Source: CAYYTU01 sp964474655
GTDB lineage: Bacteria > Chloroflexota > Anaerolineae > B4-G1
Reading direction: 5' to 3'
DNA length: 24,241 nt
Assembly (NCBI GenBank): GCA_964474655.1
Contig: CAYYTU010000045.1
Span: forward strand, 1 to 24,241
Positions 15,980-22,964 of this stretch are shown here, one piece after another (positions within the stretch are counted from its first letter, which is position 1; the number at the start of each line of letters is the position of its first letter). Under the pieces are notes generated by a model. That model saw only the letters and a program-made list of their open reading frames with translations, was not told where the DNA came from and did no database searches. The position numbers were made by a program, and so were the translations under genes.

Positions 15980-16008
15980 TTGCGTCTCCACGCTATGTGT
16001 GATGATAA
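15980..16008 (+). promoter_or_regulatory. Weak candidate promoter of the GYD-domain gene
   Basis: TTGCGT (15980-15985) and TGATAA (16003-16008) are 17 bp apart. Both are modest matches; the spacing and the position just before an AGGAGG and ATG favour the call. Confidence 0.35.
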
Positions 16009-16023
16009 GAGAGGAGGACGGCT

Positions 16024-16320
16024 ATGACGACGTTTGTGCTGCTCTCAAAGATATCCCCGCGCAATGCCAACGAGATCAAGTCGATGGGGGAGATGGATCG
16101 GGAGTTCGAGCGGAAGCTGGCGCGTCAGTGCCCGGAGGTGGAGCGCATCGCCAGCTACGCCCTGCTGGGCGCGTATGACTTCCTCCACATCTTCGAGGCG
16201 CCTGACGCCCAGACGGCGGCGCGGGTGGCGCTGCTGGCCCAGAGCTTCGGCGCGGGGAAGACTGAGACGCTGACCGCGTTGCCGTTCGATGAGTTTCGCA
16301 CCATCGCGGACGAGCTATAA
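16024..16320 (+). CDS. GYD-domain protein
   Basis: The 98-residue protein matches the GYD family: a single ferredoxin-like, dimeric alpha/beta-barrel-type domain. Typical features are FVLLSKISPRNA near the start, the central YALLGAYDFLHIFEAPD (the family's GxYD core), and TETLTALPFDEF at the end. The biochemical function of the family is not established. AGGAGG lies 6 nt before the ATG. It converges on the ferredoxin-like gene with only 4 bp between the two stops and no terminator hairpin, so the two transcripts probably overlap. Confidence 0.85.
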   Translation: MTTFVLLSKISPRNANEIKSMGEMDREFERKLARQCPEVERIASYALLGAYDFLHIFEAPDAQTAARVALLAQSFGAGKTETLTALPFDEFRTIADEL

Positions 16321-16324
16321 CCTC

Positions 16325-17302
16325 TCATCCCGCTTCGGCGTGGGCCTCTCCCATCAGCCGGCGGATCTCCAGCGGTTCGCCCCGGGCCGAATCGCGCACC
16401 AGCGAGAGCGCCTCGTGCGTGCATTGCCCGATGCAGACGCCGCAGCCCATACACGCCTCCGCGTCCACGAGGACGCTCCCATCCGCCACTGCCAGCGCGT
16501 CGAACTGGCAATGCTCGGCGCAGACGCCGCACTCGACGCAGCGCTCATCGTCCACCCGAGCCACGTAGCCGGAGGAGGCCAGCATCGGTGTGCCCATGCG
16601 GTGTGCCTCCATCGCCCCGCAGCAGCAGGCGCAGCAATTGCAGATGGCGTAGAAGCGGTTCAGCATCGCGTCCTTGAAGAAGGCGTGGTGGACGTGCCCC
16701 CGCGCGTCCTCCTCGCGCAAAATCGTCACCGCCTCCTGGGGCGTGATCCAGCGGGCGCGGCGGGGATGGTGCTCGGCGACGAAGCTGGCGAACGGCTCGC
16801 CGATGATGAGACAGACGTCGAGCGGCTCGCAGGGATCGGGGCGGGCGGCGCGGCAGGGGCAATCGAGCACCACGATGTGATCGGGATTCTTCAGCACAAT
16901 ATCCCGCGCCCGGGCGTAAGGGATCACCTGCTCCAGATCGGTCAGCTGAACCGGCTCATCTACCGTGACCAGCTGCGTCGCGGCATCCAGAGGAACGGCT
17001 TTGCCGTGGTACGTGTCGGCGAACGTGACGGCTCCAGCGGTATCCGAAGGAGCGTCCGAAGGCTGACCGGGCAGCTGGTCGAGCAGCCAGGTCGCGATCG
17101 GCCGCAAGGCCCGCACCAGCGGATGCTCGCCGGTGCCAATGCCGATGTAGAGGTACGACCAGCGCCCGTACACGTAGCCGTGCAGCCAATCGAAGGGCGA
17201 ATAATCCGCCGTGCGCTGCGCCTCTCGCAGAAAATCCCTCGTCGAGGGATGCATCAGACGCGCTGCCAGCCACTGCTTCAGCGCCTGCCATCGGTCACTC
17301 AT
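16325..17302 (-). CDS. 4Fe-4S dicluster ferredoxin-like protein with extra cysteine clusters
   Basis: The 325-residue protein ends in a classical two-cluster ferredoxin domain: CVECGVCAEHC (Cys255/258/261/265) and CMGCGVCIGQC (Cys284/287/290/294). Upstream are further cysteines: CPC at 148-150, C158 and C164, and the dense CNCCACCC at 221-228. The last probably binds another iron-sulfur cluster or a metal. There is no signal peptide or transmembrane helix, so it is a soluble electron-transfer or redox-sensing protein. Several bacteria encode similar ferredoxin-domain proteins, but I know no assigned role. Its ATG overlaps the recF stop by 8 bp (ATGAGTGA), so it is translated from the recF transcript. 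Confidence 0.85.
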   Translation of the reverse strand: MSDRWQALKQWLAARLMHPSTRDFLREAQRTADYSPFDWLHGYVYGRWSYLYIGIGTGEHPLVRALRPIATWLLDQLPGQPSDAPSDTAGAVTFADTYHGKAVPLDAATQLVTVDEPVQLTDLEQVIPYARARDIVLKNPDHIVVLDCPCRAARPDPCEPLDVCLIIGEPFASFVAEHHPRRARWITPQEAVTILREEDARGHVHHAFFKDAMLNRFYAICNCCACCCGAMEAHRMGTPMLASSGYVARVDDERCVECGVCAEHCQFDALAVADGSVLVDAEACMGCGVCIGQCTHEALSLVRDSARGEPLEIRRLMGEAHAEAG

Positions 17303-18557
17303 TGACGACCTCCTTATCGCCGGTGGACATCTCGGTGACGATGCCTCCCTCGACCCGCATCGTCCGCGCTTGCTCCAGGAATTCGGCGCTGAACATATCG
17401 GGATCCGTGGCTGTGAGGATCGCCTGTTCGACCTCGTTCACACGGCTCAGCAGGTAGGACCGTCGATCCTGATCCAGCTCGGCCAGTACCTCGTCGAAGA
17501 GTAATACCGGCGCCTCCCTGGTCTGCTTGCGCATCCAGCCCATCTCCGCCAGCTTGAGCGCCAGCACGGCCGTTCGCTGCTGTCCCCGCGAGCCGTAGGT
17601 GCGCAAGTCGATCTCGTGCGAGCCCTGGGAGGGGCGACCGGCGATAAAGTGCATCTCGTCGCGGTGAGGACCGAAGACGGTCACGCCGCGCGCGATCTCC
17701 TCTCGGCGCCGTTCCACCAGCGCTTGCCGGTATGCCTCCACCAGATCCTGGGCGCTGATCTCGTCGGGGGGCGACTGTTGACCCGCCAGATCCATCCCCA
17801 TCTGGTACTTCAGGATCGGCGGCGTGGCCGGGTCGAAGTTCGGCTCGTACACCAACCGCATCCATTCCGCTCCTCCGGTGAGCTGTTGGTGGATGCGATG
17901 AGCTCGCTGGGAGAGCGCGTCCAGCAGCTCGCGGCGGCGATTGGCGATGATGACGCCTTTCCGGGCCAGCACCTTCTCGAATGGGACCAGCTGCGCCGGG
18001 TTCCCGCCCTCGTCGCGCACGTGGCGCAGGGCCGCGTTCCGCTGGCGCAGGGCCTTAGTGTAGCGTGTCAGCGCCTCGCTATAGACCTCGTCGACCTGGC
18101 AGAGCACATCGTCCATATACCGCCGCCGCCCCGAGGGCGACCCGGCGACCAGATCGACGTTTTGGGGCATAAAGAGCACCACGTTTAGTTGATTGGCCAT
18201 CTCGCTGCGGCGCTTCTGCGAGCGGTCGACGCGGATCGTCTTCTGCAGCTGGGTGGCGCCGTTGGAGAGGGTACGCTTCTCCAACACGACCTCCATCTCC
18301 AGCACACGGTCTCGGCGCTCGATCTCGGCCCAGGCGCGGGCGTAGGGCAAGCCCTGCTCCTCGGCCTGCCACTGAATCAGCTGACGGTCCGATGAGGCAA
18401 TGGGGGAGGCACCGGTGGCCAGCAGGAAGATGGCCTCCAGCAAGCTCGTCTTCCCCTGGGCATTCGCGCCGCAGAGCAGGAGCGGGTGTTGGGGCAGAGC
18501 CAGCTCCAGACGAGTATAGTTGCGAAAATTTGTCAGGCTGAGGTAACGGATGCGCAT
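17295..18557 (-). CDS. recF: DNA replication and repair protein RecF
   Basis: RecF is an SMC-like ATPase that helps load RecA on gapped DNA and at stalled forks. The 420-residue product has the N-terminal MRIRYLSLTNFRNY typical of RecF, Walker A GANAQGKTS (30-38), the linker motif VVLFMPQNVDLVAGSPSGRRR, the signature-like YGSRGQQRTAVLALKLAE, and Walker B LLFDEVLAELD (352-362). I start at the ATG at 18557. The frame remains open for 57 more codons, but these run through a promoter and repeat copy 2. There is no Shine-Dalgarno sequence; the promoter at 18568-18596 predicts a 5' leader of only a few bases. Unlike the usual dnaA-dnaN-recF order, recF here is followed by a ferredoxin-like gene with an 8-bp overlap. 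Confidence 0.95.
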   Translation of the reverse strand: MRIRYLSLTNFRNYTRLELALPQHPLLLCGANAQGKTSLLEAIFLLATGASPIASSDRQLIQWQAEEQGLPYARAWAEIERRDRVLEMEVVLEKRTLSNGATQLQKTIRVDRSQKRRSEMANQLNVVLFMPQNVDLVAGSPSGRRRYMDDVLCQVDEVYSEALTRYTKALRQRNAALRHVRDEGGNPAQLVPFEKVLARKGVIIANRRRELLDALSQRAHRIHQQLTGGAEWMRLVYEPNFDPATPPILKYQMGMDLAGQQSPPDEISAQDLVEAYRQALVERRREEIARGVTVFGPHRDEMHFIAGRPSQGSHEIDLRTYGSRGQQRTAVLALKLAEMGWMRKQTREAPVLLFDEVLAELDQDRRSYLLSRVNEVEQAILTATDPDMFSAEFLEQARTMRVEGGIVTEMSTGDKEVVNE

Positions 18558-18567
18558 CGGTGGGTCT

Positions 18568-18596
18568 ATTGTACCCAGGGGTCCGCATGTGTGCAA
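18568..18596 (-). promoter_or_regulatory. Promoter of recF, leaderless or nearly so
   Basis: On the minus strand, TTGCAC (18596-18591) and TACAAT (18573-18568) are spaced by 17 bp, close to consensus. The -10 ends 11 bp before the recF ATG (18557), so the transcript starts within about 5 nt of the start codon. Repeat copy 2 begins 14 bp upstream of the -35. Confidence 0.8.
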
Positions 18597-18610
18597 TGCC
18601 CGGAAGGAGA

Positions 18611-18695
18611 CGGATTCCGAAGCAGGTCGCTCAGCAAAAATGCCCTCAAGGCCACAGAGCGTCCTTAAAGCGTGAACAAGGCAAACGAAGCTGGG
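18611..18695. repeat. Intergenic repeat, copy 2
   Basis: This copy is 83/85 identical to copy 1 (12211-12295). Its right end continues as GGTTGATACGC, which it shares with copy 3 but not with copy 1. It lies immediately upstream of the recF promoter. A 12-bp inverted partner of its distal segment (GGCAAACGAAGC, 18680-18691) occurs at 18757-18768. Confidence 0.9.
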
Positions 18696-18768
18696 GTTGA
18701 TACGCTCGATAAACGTGACTGTAGGCAATCTAATGCGTCGGGGCTACCCTAGAATCGCTTCGTTTGCC
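18680..18768. repeat. 12-bp inverted repeat pair next to copy 2
   Basis: GGCAAACGAAGC (18680-18691, inside repeat copy 2) and its exact reverse complement GCTTCGTTTGCC (18757-18768) are separated by 65 bp. This could be the remnant of an inverted second copy or a terminal repeat of a small element. Confidence 0.55.
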
Positions 18769-18901
18769 CGGACACGGCGTAGGTCCCGGGGGGCGCGCGG
18801 ACAATTGCCTTGGCTTCGTAGATCCGCTTGAGCCTCTTCTGCTTGACGAAAAGGGGCTTTTCCGTTACAATCGCTTTGTATTTTGTGAACAATGATTGCA
18901 T
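18749..18901 (-). CDS. Possible small basic protein of 50 residues (uncertain)
   Basis: A short frame runs from ATG (18901) to TAG (18749) and encodes a Lys/Arg-rich peptide that begins MQSLFTKYKAIV and ends GTYAVSGQTKRF. The second half uses G/C-ending codons like real genes of this genome, and includes ATC-TAC-GAA-GCC-AAG (IYEAK). There are objections. It has no Shine-Dalgarno sequence, the strong ffh promoter (18843-18871) lies inside it on the other strand, and another frame is also open here. I do not recognise the sequence. It could be a decayed gene end or chance. Confidence 0.25.
   Translation of the reverse strand: MQSLFTKYKAIVTEKPLFVKQKRLKRIYEAKAIVRAPPGTYAVSGQTKRF
18843..18871 (+). 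promoter_or_regulatory. Promoter of ffh
   Basis: TTGACG (18843-18848) and TACAAT (18866-18871) are spaced by 17 bp, close to consensus. The leader to the ffh ATG at 18910 is about 32 nt. Confidence 0.8.
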
Positions 18902-18909
18902 AAAAGACT

Positions 18910-20235
18910 ATGTTTGAGAATTTGACCGACAAGTTACAGACGGTATTCCAGCGGCTAGGCAACCGCGGCATCCTGCGCGAGGAGGACGTCGACGAGGTGC
19001 TGCGTGAGATTCGTCTGGCCTTGCTGGAAGCCGACGTCCATTACACTGTCGTCAAGGACTTCATCGCACGCATCCGGGAGCGCGCCGTGGGCGTCGAGGT
19101 CACCAAGAGCCTCAATCCGTCTCAGCAGGTGATCAAGATCGTGCACGAGGAGCTGATTGAGACGCTGGGCGAACCGGGCCGCCTGCAGATGCAGGGGGCG
19201 CCTCCCTACGTCATTATGCTGGTTGGGTTGCAAGGATCCGGCAAGACGACCACCGTGGCCAAGCTGGCGCGGCATCTTAAACAGCAAGGTCGGTTGCCAC
19301 TGATGGTTGCCGGCGATACCTATCGCCCGGCTGCGGGCAAGCAGCTGGAGGTGCTTGGTCGCCAGCTGGAGATACCGGTCCACAGCGATAGGCAGAATGA
19401 GCCGCCGCGGATTTGCGCCGATGGCCTCAAGGAATCTCGCCAGCGCGGGCGTGACGTGGTGGTGCTGGATACTGCCGGTCGCCTTCAGATCGATCAGGAG
19501 ATGATGTCGGAGCTGGAAGCGGTTAAACGGGCGACGAATCCGGACGAGACGCTGCTGGTTGCCGATGCGATGACCGGGCAGCAGGCCGTCAACGTGGCCG
19601 AGGGTTTCCACGAGCGCATTGGGTTGACGGGCCTGATCTTGACCAAGGTGGACGGCGATGCTCGCGGTGGCGCCGCGATCAGTATGCGCGCCGTCACCGG
19701 CGTGCCGATCAAATTCCTGGGTACGGGCGAGAAAACCGATGCTCTGGAGACGTTCCATCCCGACCGCCTGGCCTCTCGCATCTTGGGGATGGGCGACGTG
19801 ATGACGCTTATTGAGCGCGCCGAGGCTACCTTCGACGAGGAGCAGGCTCAGAAGATGGAGCGCAAGATCCGGGAGGCCAGCTTCGACTTGGAGGATTTCC
19901 TGGAGCAGCTCCAGCAGGTCAAGCAGATGGGCCCATTGGACCAGCTGCTGGATATGGTGCCCGGGATGAGAGGCCTCACTCAGCAGATTTCGCCCGAGGT
20001 GACCAACGAGCAATTCAAGCGCATCGAGGCGATCATCCTCTCAATGACGCCGGAGGAACGGCGAAACCCTCGTATCATCAAAGGAAGTCGCAAGAAACGC
20101 ATCGCGCGTGGAAGCGGCACCACTGTTCAAGAAGTAAATGCTCTGCTCCGTCAGTTCCGTCAGATGCAGCGCGTGATGAAACAACTCGGGAAAGGCCCGC
20201 GCGGAATGCAGGGACTGATGCGGATGTTTGGATAG
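18910..20235 (+). CDS. ffh: Signal recognition particle protein Ffh (SRP54)
   Basis: Ffh binds the 4.5S/SRP RNA and signal sequences of nascent membrane proteins, and docks with FtsY through paired GTPase domains. The 441-residue product has an N domain (1-95) and a G domain with P-loop GLQGSGKT (106-113), DTYRPAA (136-142), DTAGR (187-191) and TKVDGD (245-250). The Met-rich M domain (about 300-435) has QQVKQMGPLDQLLDMVPG and GSRKKRIARGSGTTVQEVN, the RNA-binding helix-turn-helix. Length and order are normal. It heads the ffh-rpsP-khpA-rimM-dprA run; rpsP follows after 116 bp. Confidence 0.98.
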   Translation: MFENLTDKLQTVFQRLGNRGILREEDVDEVLREIRLALLEADVHYTVVKDFIARIRERAVGVEVTKSLNPSQQVIKIVHEELIETLGEPGRLQMQGAPPYVIMLVGLQGSGKTTTVAKLARHLKQQGRLPLMVAGDTYRPAAGKQLEVLGRQLEIPVHSDRQNEPPRICADGLKESRQRGRDVVVLDTAGRLQIDQEMMSELEAVKRATNPDETLLVADAMTGQQAVNVAEGFHERIGLTGLILTKVDGDARGGAAISMRAVTGVPIKFLGTGEKTDALETFHPDRLASRILGMGDVMTLIERAEATFDEEQAQKMERKIREASFDLEDFLEQLQQVKQMGPLDQLLDMVPGMRGLTQQISPEVTNEQFKRIEAIILSMTPEERRNPRIIKGSRKKRIARGSGTTVQEVNALLRQFRQMQRVMKQLGKGPRGMQGLMRMFG

Positions 20236-20261
20236 AGAAGGTAATTTGAACAGTTTGTCAG

Positions 20262-20309
20262 TGGCAGGCTTTAGGGTAATGATCTATCTATCCATTGGTC
20301 TGCCATTTT
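20262..20309 (+). other. Weak hairpin between ffh and rpsP
   Basis: TGGCAG (20262-20267) pairs with CTGCCA (20300-20305), followed by TTTTC. Inside, AATG (20278-20281) can pair with CATT (20293-20296). The stem is short and the loop long, so it may be an attenuating leader structure of rpsP or nothing. Confidence 0.3.
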
Positions 20310-20351
20310 CTATTTGGACTATTTCTAGTATGAACGATCGACAGGAGGTTT

Positions 20352-20873
20352 ATGGTTAAGATTCGATTGCGTCGCGTAGGCGCCAAGAAGCAGCCCAGTT
20401 TTCGCGTCGTTGTAGCCGATCAGCGAGCAGCTCGCGATGGCGCTTTCATCGAGAAGATCGGCGTCTATAACCCGCGTACCGAGCCGGAGACGTTGCGGAT
20501 TGACGAAGCGCGTGCTCTCTACTGGTTGAGCGTTGGCGCTCAACCCACTGAGTCAGTAGCGCGTCTGTTGAAGACAACTGGCACGATGGCCCGGTTTGAG
20601 CGATTGAAGGAAGGCGAATCTCTGGAAGACCTGGTGGCGGAGGCGGAAGTGCCAGAGCCGACGATGGAAGCTGAATCGGAGGAGATGCCGGTCGAGGCCG
20701 AGGAAGCGGAAGAAGAGACATCAGAAGAAGAGGCACTTGAGGAAGCGACTGACGAAGCGACTGACGAAGAGATCGCTGAAGGGAGTGCCGAAGCTGAAGA
20801 ATCTGCGGGAGCGCCAGCGCCGGAGGAAGCCTCCGATGCGGAGGCTGAGGAAGGAATAGCGGAAGAGGACTAA
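20352..20873 (+). CDS. rpsP: Ribosomal protein bS16 with a long acidic C-terminal extension
   Basis: Residues 1 to about 88 are a normal bS16 (MVKIRLRRVGAKKQPSFRVVVAD, FIEKIGVYNPRTEP, DEARALYWLSVGAQPTESV), an assembly protein of the 30S 5' domain. Residues 89-173 form a tail with about 39 Glu/Asp and no Lys, Arg or His. bS16 is usually about 80-90 residues, so this one is nearly doubled. A 12-bp tandem duplication (GAAGCGACTGAC, 20742-20765) in the tail shows how it can grow. AGGAGG lies just before the ATG. Tails of this type occur in some other bacterial S16 proteins; the function is unknown. Confidence 0.96.
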   Translation: MVKIRLRRVGAKKQPSFRVVVADQRAARDGAFIEKIGVYNPRTEPETLRIDEARALYWLSVGAQPTESVARLLKTTGTMARFERLKEGESLEDLVAEAEVPEPTMEAESEEMPVEAEEAEEETSEEEALEEATDEATDEEIAEGSAEAEESAGAPAPEEASDAEAEEGIAEED

Positions 20874-20953
20874 TCCTTTCGCTAGGCGCGGACATTATTC
20901 CGCCATTACGGCTTTGTAACTTCGTTGTCACTATACAAGGAGGGGAAGCATCA

Positions 20954-21193
20954 ATGGCTTCTTCGATGAAAGAGCTCGTTGAGTTTATCGCCAAATCCCT
21001 GGTCGATGATCCTACCCAGGTACATGTATCCGAGATAGAGGGAGAAAACTCGGTTACTTTGGAGCTGCGCGTGGGCCCCGAGGATATGGGGCGCGTGATT
21101 GGCAAGAACGGGCGCACGGCAAATGCGATACGCCGTCTCATCCGCGTGCTCGCGGCCAAAAAAGGGAAACGAGCTGACTTAGATATCATCTGA
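20954..21193 (+). CDS. khpA: KH-domain RNA-binding protein KhpA
   Basis: The 79-residue protein is a single type II KH domain with the GxxG loop in MGRVIGKNGRTANAIRRLIR. This is the KhpA (YlqC) family, whose members bind RNA, often paired with KhpB/EloR. In many bacteria the gene sits between rpsP and rimM, as here. AAGGAGG precedes the ATG. The gap to rpsP is 80 bp; rimM follows within 7-13 bp. The C-terminus (KKGKRADLDII) is typical. Confidence 0.95.
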   Translation: MASSMKELVEFIAKSLVDDPTQVHVSEIEGENSVTLELRVGPEDMGRVIGKNGRTANAIRRLIRVLAAKKGKRADLDII

Positions 21194-21206
21194 GTGGCGT
21201 GTGAGT

Positions 21207-21770
21207 ATGGAACCTGTTGTTGAAGAACCTCAGGAGGACGAGGAGCGTTCCTACATCGTTGTCGGGCGCGTGCGCCGACCCCATGGCATCCACGGCGAGC
21301 TGCGCGTCGATATTCTCACCGACTATCCAGAGCGCCTGCGGGCTCACGAGTATTTCTATCTCGCCTACCCGGACGCACCGGACGTCGTTCAGCGCTATGC
21401 CGTTGAGGGCATGCGGCCTCATCAAGGATTGATGCTGCTCAAGCTGGTCGGCTGCGAGACTCGCGACGAGGCCGAGCTGATGCGCGATATGCTGGTAGAG
21501 ATCCCTCTTGAAGATGCGGTGCCTCTAGAAGAGGGTGAGTATTATTACTTCCAGCTGATCGGCATGCGGGTGGAGACGAAGGAAGGCAAATGGCTGGGGC
21601 GGGTGACGCAAGTGGTGGAGGCTGGTGTGCACGACGTCTACGTGGTGCGAGGGCCACGCGGTGAGATCTTGGTGCCCGGTGTGAGCCACGTGGTGTTGGA
21701 TCTGGACGTAGAGGCTCAAAAGATGGTCGTGGACTTGCCTGTTGGGTTGCTAAGGGATCATCAAAAATGA
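21207..21770 (+). CDS. rimM: 16S rRNA processing/maturation factor RimM
   Basis: RimM binds ribosomal protein uS19 and assists 30S head maturation. The product has the N-terminal beta-barrel motif VGRVRRPHGIHGELRV and the C-terminal PRC-barrel with YYYFQLIGMRVETKEGKWLGRV, VYVVRGPRGEILVPGV and LPVGLL. It is about 187 residues, normal in length apart from an acidic N-terminal lead of about 14 residues (EPVVEEPQEDEE). ATG at 21207 or GTG at 21201 are both possible. Neither has a clear Shine-Dalgarno sequence, so translation is probably coupled to khpA. The stop overlaps the dprA start by 4 bp (ATGA). Confidence 0.95.
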   Translation: MEPVVEEPQEDEERSYIVVGRVRRPHGIHGELRVDILTDYPERLRAHEYFYLAYPDAPDVVQRYAVEGMRPHQGLMLLKLVGCETRDEAELMRDMLVEIPLEDAVPLEEGEYYYFQLIGMRVETKEGKWLGRVTQVVEAGVHDVYVVRGPRGEILVPGVSHVVLDLDVEAQKMVVDLPVGLLRDHQK

Positions 21771-22876
21771 GCAACTTGCGCTACTGGGTGGGGTTCAACA
21801 ACGTGCGCGGCATTGGACCGCTGCGGTTGAGGGCCCTGCTTGATCATTTTGGCGATATTGAGCGTGCCTGGTATGCTTCGGAAGAGATTTTGGAGGACAT
21901 CGGGCTGGATAGCCGCTCTCGGAATAACCTGCTGGCCGCCCGCGCTGAGCTGGATCTGGATCACGAGTTAGATCGGATCGCGGACGAGGGGGCCCGGGTG
22001 CTGACCTGGGAAAGCCCCGATTATCCTCGACTGCTGTTAGAGATCAACGCCCCGCCGCCGGTGCTTTATATCAAAGGCACGTTGACGGAGGAGGACGCCT
22101 GGGCGGTGGCCGTGGTCGGTACCCGGCGGGCCTCAAGCTACGGTCGTGAGGTGACCCGTCGCCTATCTGGGGCATTAGCCCGCAACGGCATCACAGTGGT
22201 CAGCGGTATGGCGCGCGGGATCGACAGCGTGGCCCATCGGGCAGCGTTGGAGGCCGGTGGCCGTACGATCGCCGTCTTCGGCTGTGGCATCGACCGTATT
22301 TATCCTGCCGAGCATCGCAAGTTGGCCCAACAGATCGCTGAGCGCGGCGCTCTGCTCAGCGACTATCCCCTGGGCACACCGCCGGAAGGCCGTAATTTCC
22401 CCCCGCGCAACCGTATCATCAGTGGGCTCTCATTGGGCGCGCTCGTCACCAACGCCGGGGAGTCCAGCGGGGCGATTATCACCGCCGAGTATGCCGCCGA
22501 GCAGGGACGGGATGTGTTTGCAGTGCCCGGTAGTATCCTCACCAAAGGCAGCGTGGGCACGAATGCCCTGATCCAGAACGGCGCCAAGCTGGTCGCCAAG
22601 CCGGAGGACATCCTGGAGGAGTTAAACTTGACGATGGTGGCCGAGCAAGCCAAGGCGCGTCAGGTGTTACCGGAAGATGAGACCGAGGCCTCGCTGCTCA
22701 AGCACCTTTCGGCTGAGCCGACACACGTGGACGATCTCCAGCAGAACGTCGATTTATCCATCTCCCAGGTGACCAGTACCCTGGCGATGATGGAGCTGAA
22801 AGGCATGGTGCGTCAGGTGGGCGGGATGAAGTACGTCGTGGCCCACGAGCCAGGCGTGGAATATGTGGTGGAGTAG
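21767..22876 (+). CDS. dprA: DNA-processing protein DprA (Smf)
   Basis: DprA loads RecA on incoming single-stranded DNA in natural transformation. The 369-residue product has an N-terminal helix-hairpin-helix/SAM-like part (residues 1-65). A Rossmann domain follows, with VVGTRRAS (116-123), SGMARGIDSVAH (146-157), FGCGIDRIYP (171-180) and FPPRNRIISGLS (211-222). A C-terminal winged helix (about 305-360) contains QVTSTLAMMELKGMVRQVGG. The motif usually written as VEA..SGSLITA reads VTNAGESSGAIITA here, a small deviation. It overlaps rimM by 4 bp and is the last gene before a clear terminator. No com genes are in the window, so competence is not shown. Confidence 0.96.
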   Translation: MSNLRYWVGFNNVRGIGPLRLRALLDHFGDIERAWYASEEILEDIGLDSRSRNNLLAARAELDLDHELDRIADEGARVLTWESPDYPRLLLEINAPPPVLYIKGTLTEEDAWAVAVVGTRRASSYGREVTRRLSGALARNGITVVSGMARGIDSVAHRAALEAGGRTIAVFGCGIDRIYPAEHRKLAQQIAERGALLSDYPLGTPPEGRNFPPRNRIISGLSLGALVTNAGESSGAIITAEYAAEQGRDVFAVPGSILTKGSVGTNALIQNGAKLVAKPEDILEELNLTMVAEQAKARQVLPEDETEASLLKHLSAEPTHVDDLQQNVDLSISQVTSTLAMMELKGMVRQVGGMKYVVAHEPGVEYVVE

Positions 22877-22899
22877 CTGGTACAGATCGTGATTCCAGG

Positions 22900-22927
22900 C
22901 CTGGAGCCCCGGCGGCTTCAGGTTTTT
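22900..22927 (+). terminator. Intrinsic terminator of the ffh-dprA run
   Basis: CCTGGAGCC (22900-22908) pairs with GGCTTCAGG (22914-22922), nine pairs with one G-U, around a 5-nt loop. TTTTT follows at once, then CGTTTT. Confidence 0.9.
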
Positions 22928-22964
22928 CGTTTTACGATCCGTTTTATATCCTAAGGGAGGCAAG

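Noticed and set aside
16289..17305. 338-codon plus-strand frame opposite the ferredoxin-like gene
   Set aside because: The minus-strand protein has clear 4Fe-4S motifs; the plus-strand frame has none and is an antisense shadow.
18558..18728. 57-codon N-terminal extension of recF
   Set aside because: It runs through the recF promoter and repeat copy 2. The RecF homology begins exactly at MRIRYLSLTNFRNY.
18955..20013. 352-codon minus-strand frame opposite ffh
   Set aside because: It is a His/Leu/Gln-rich shadow of ffh without motifs.
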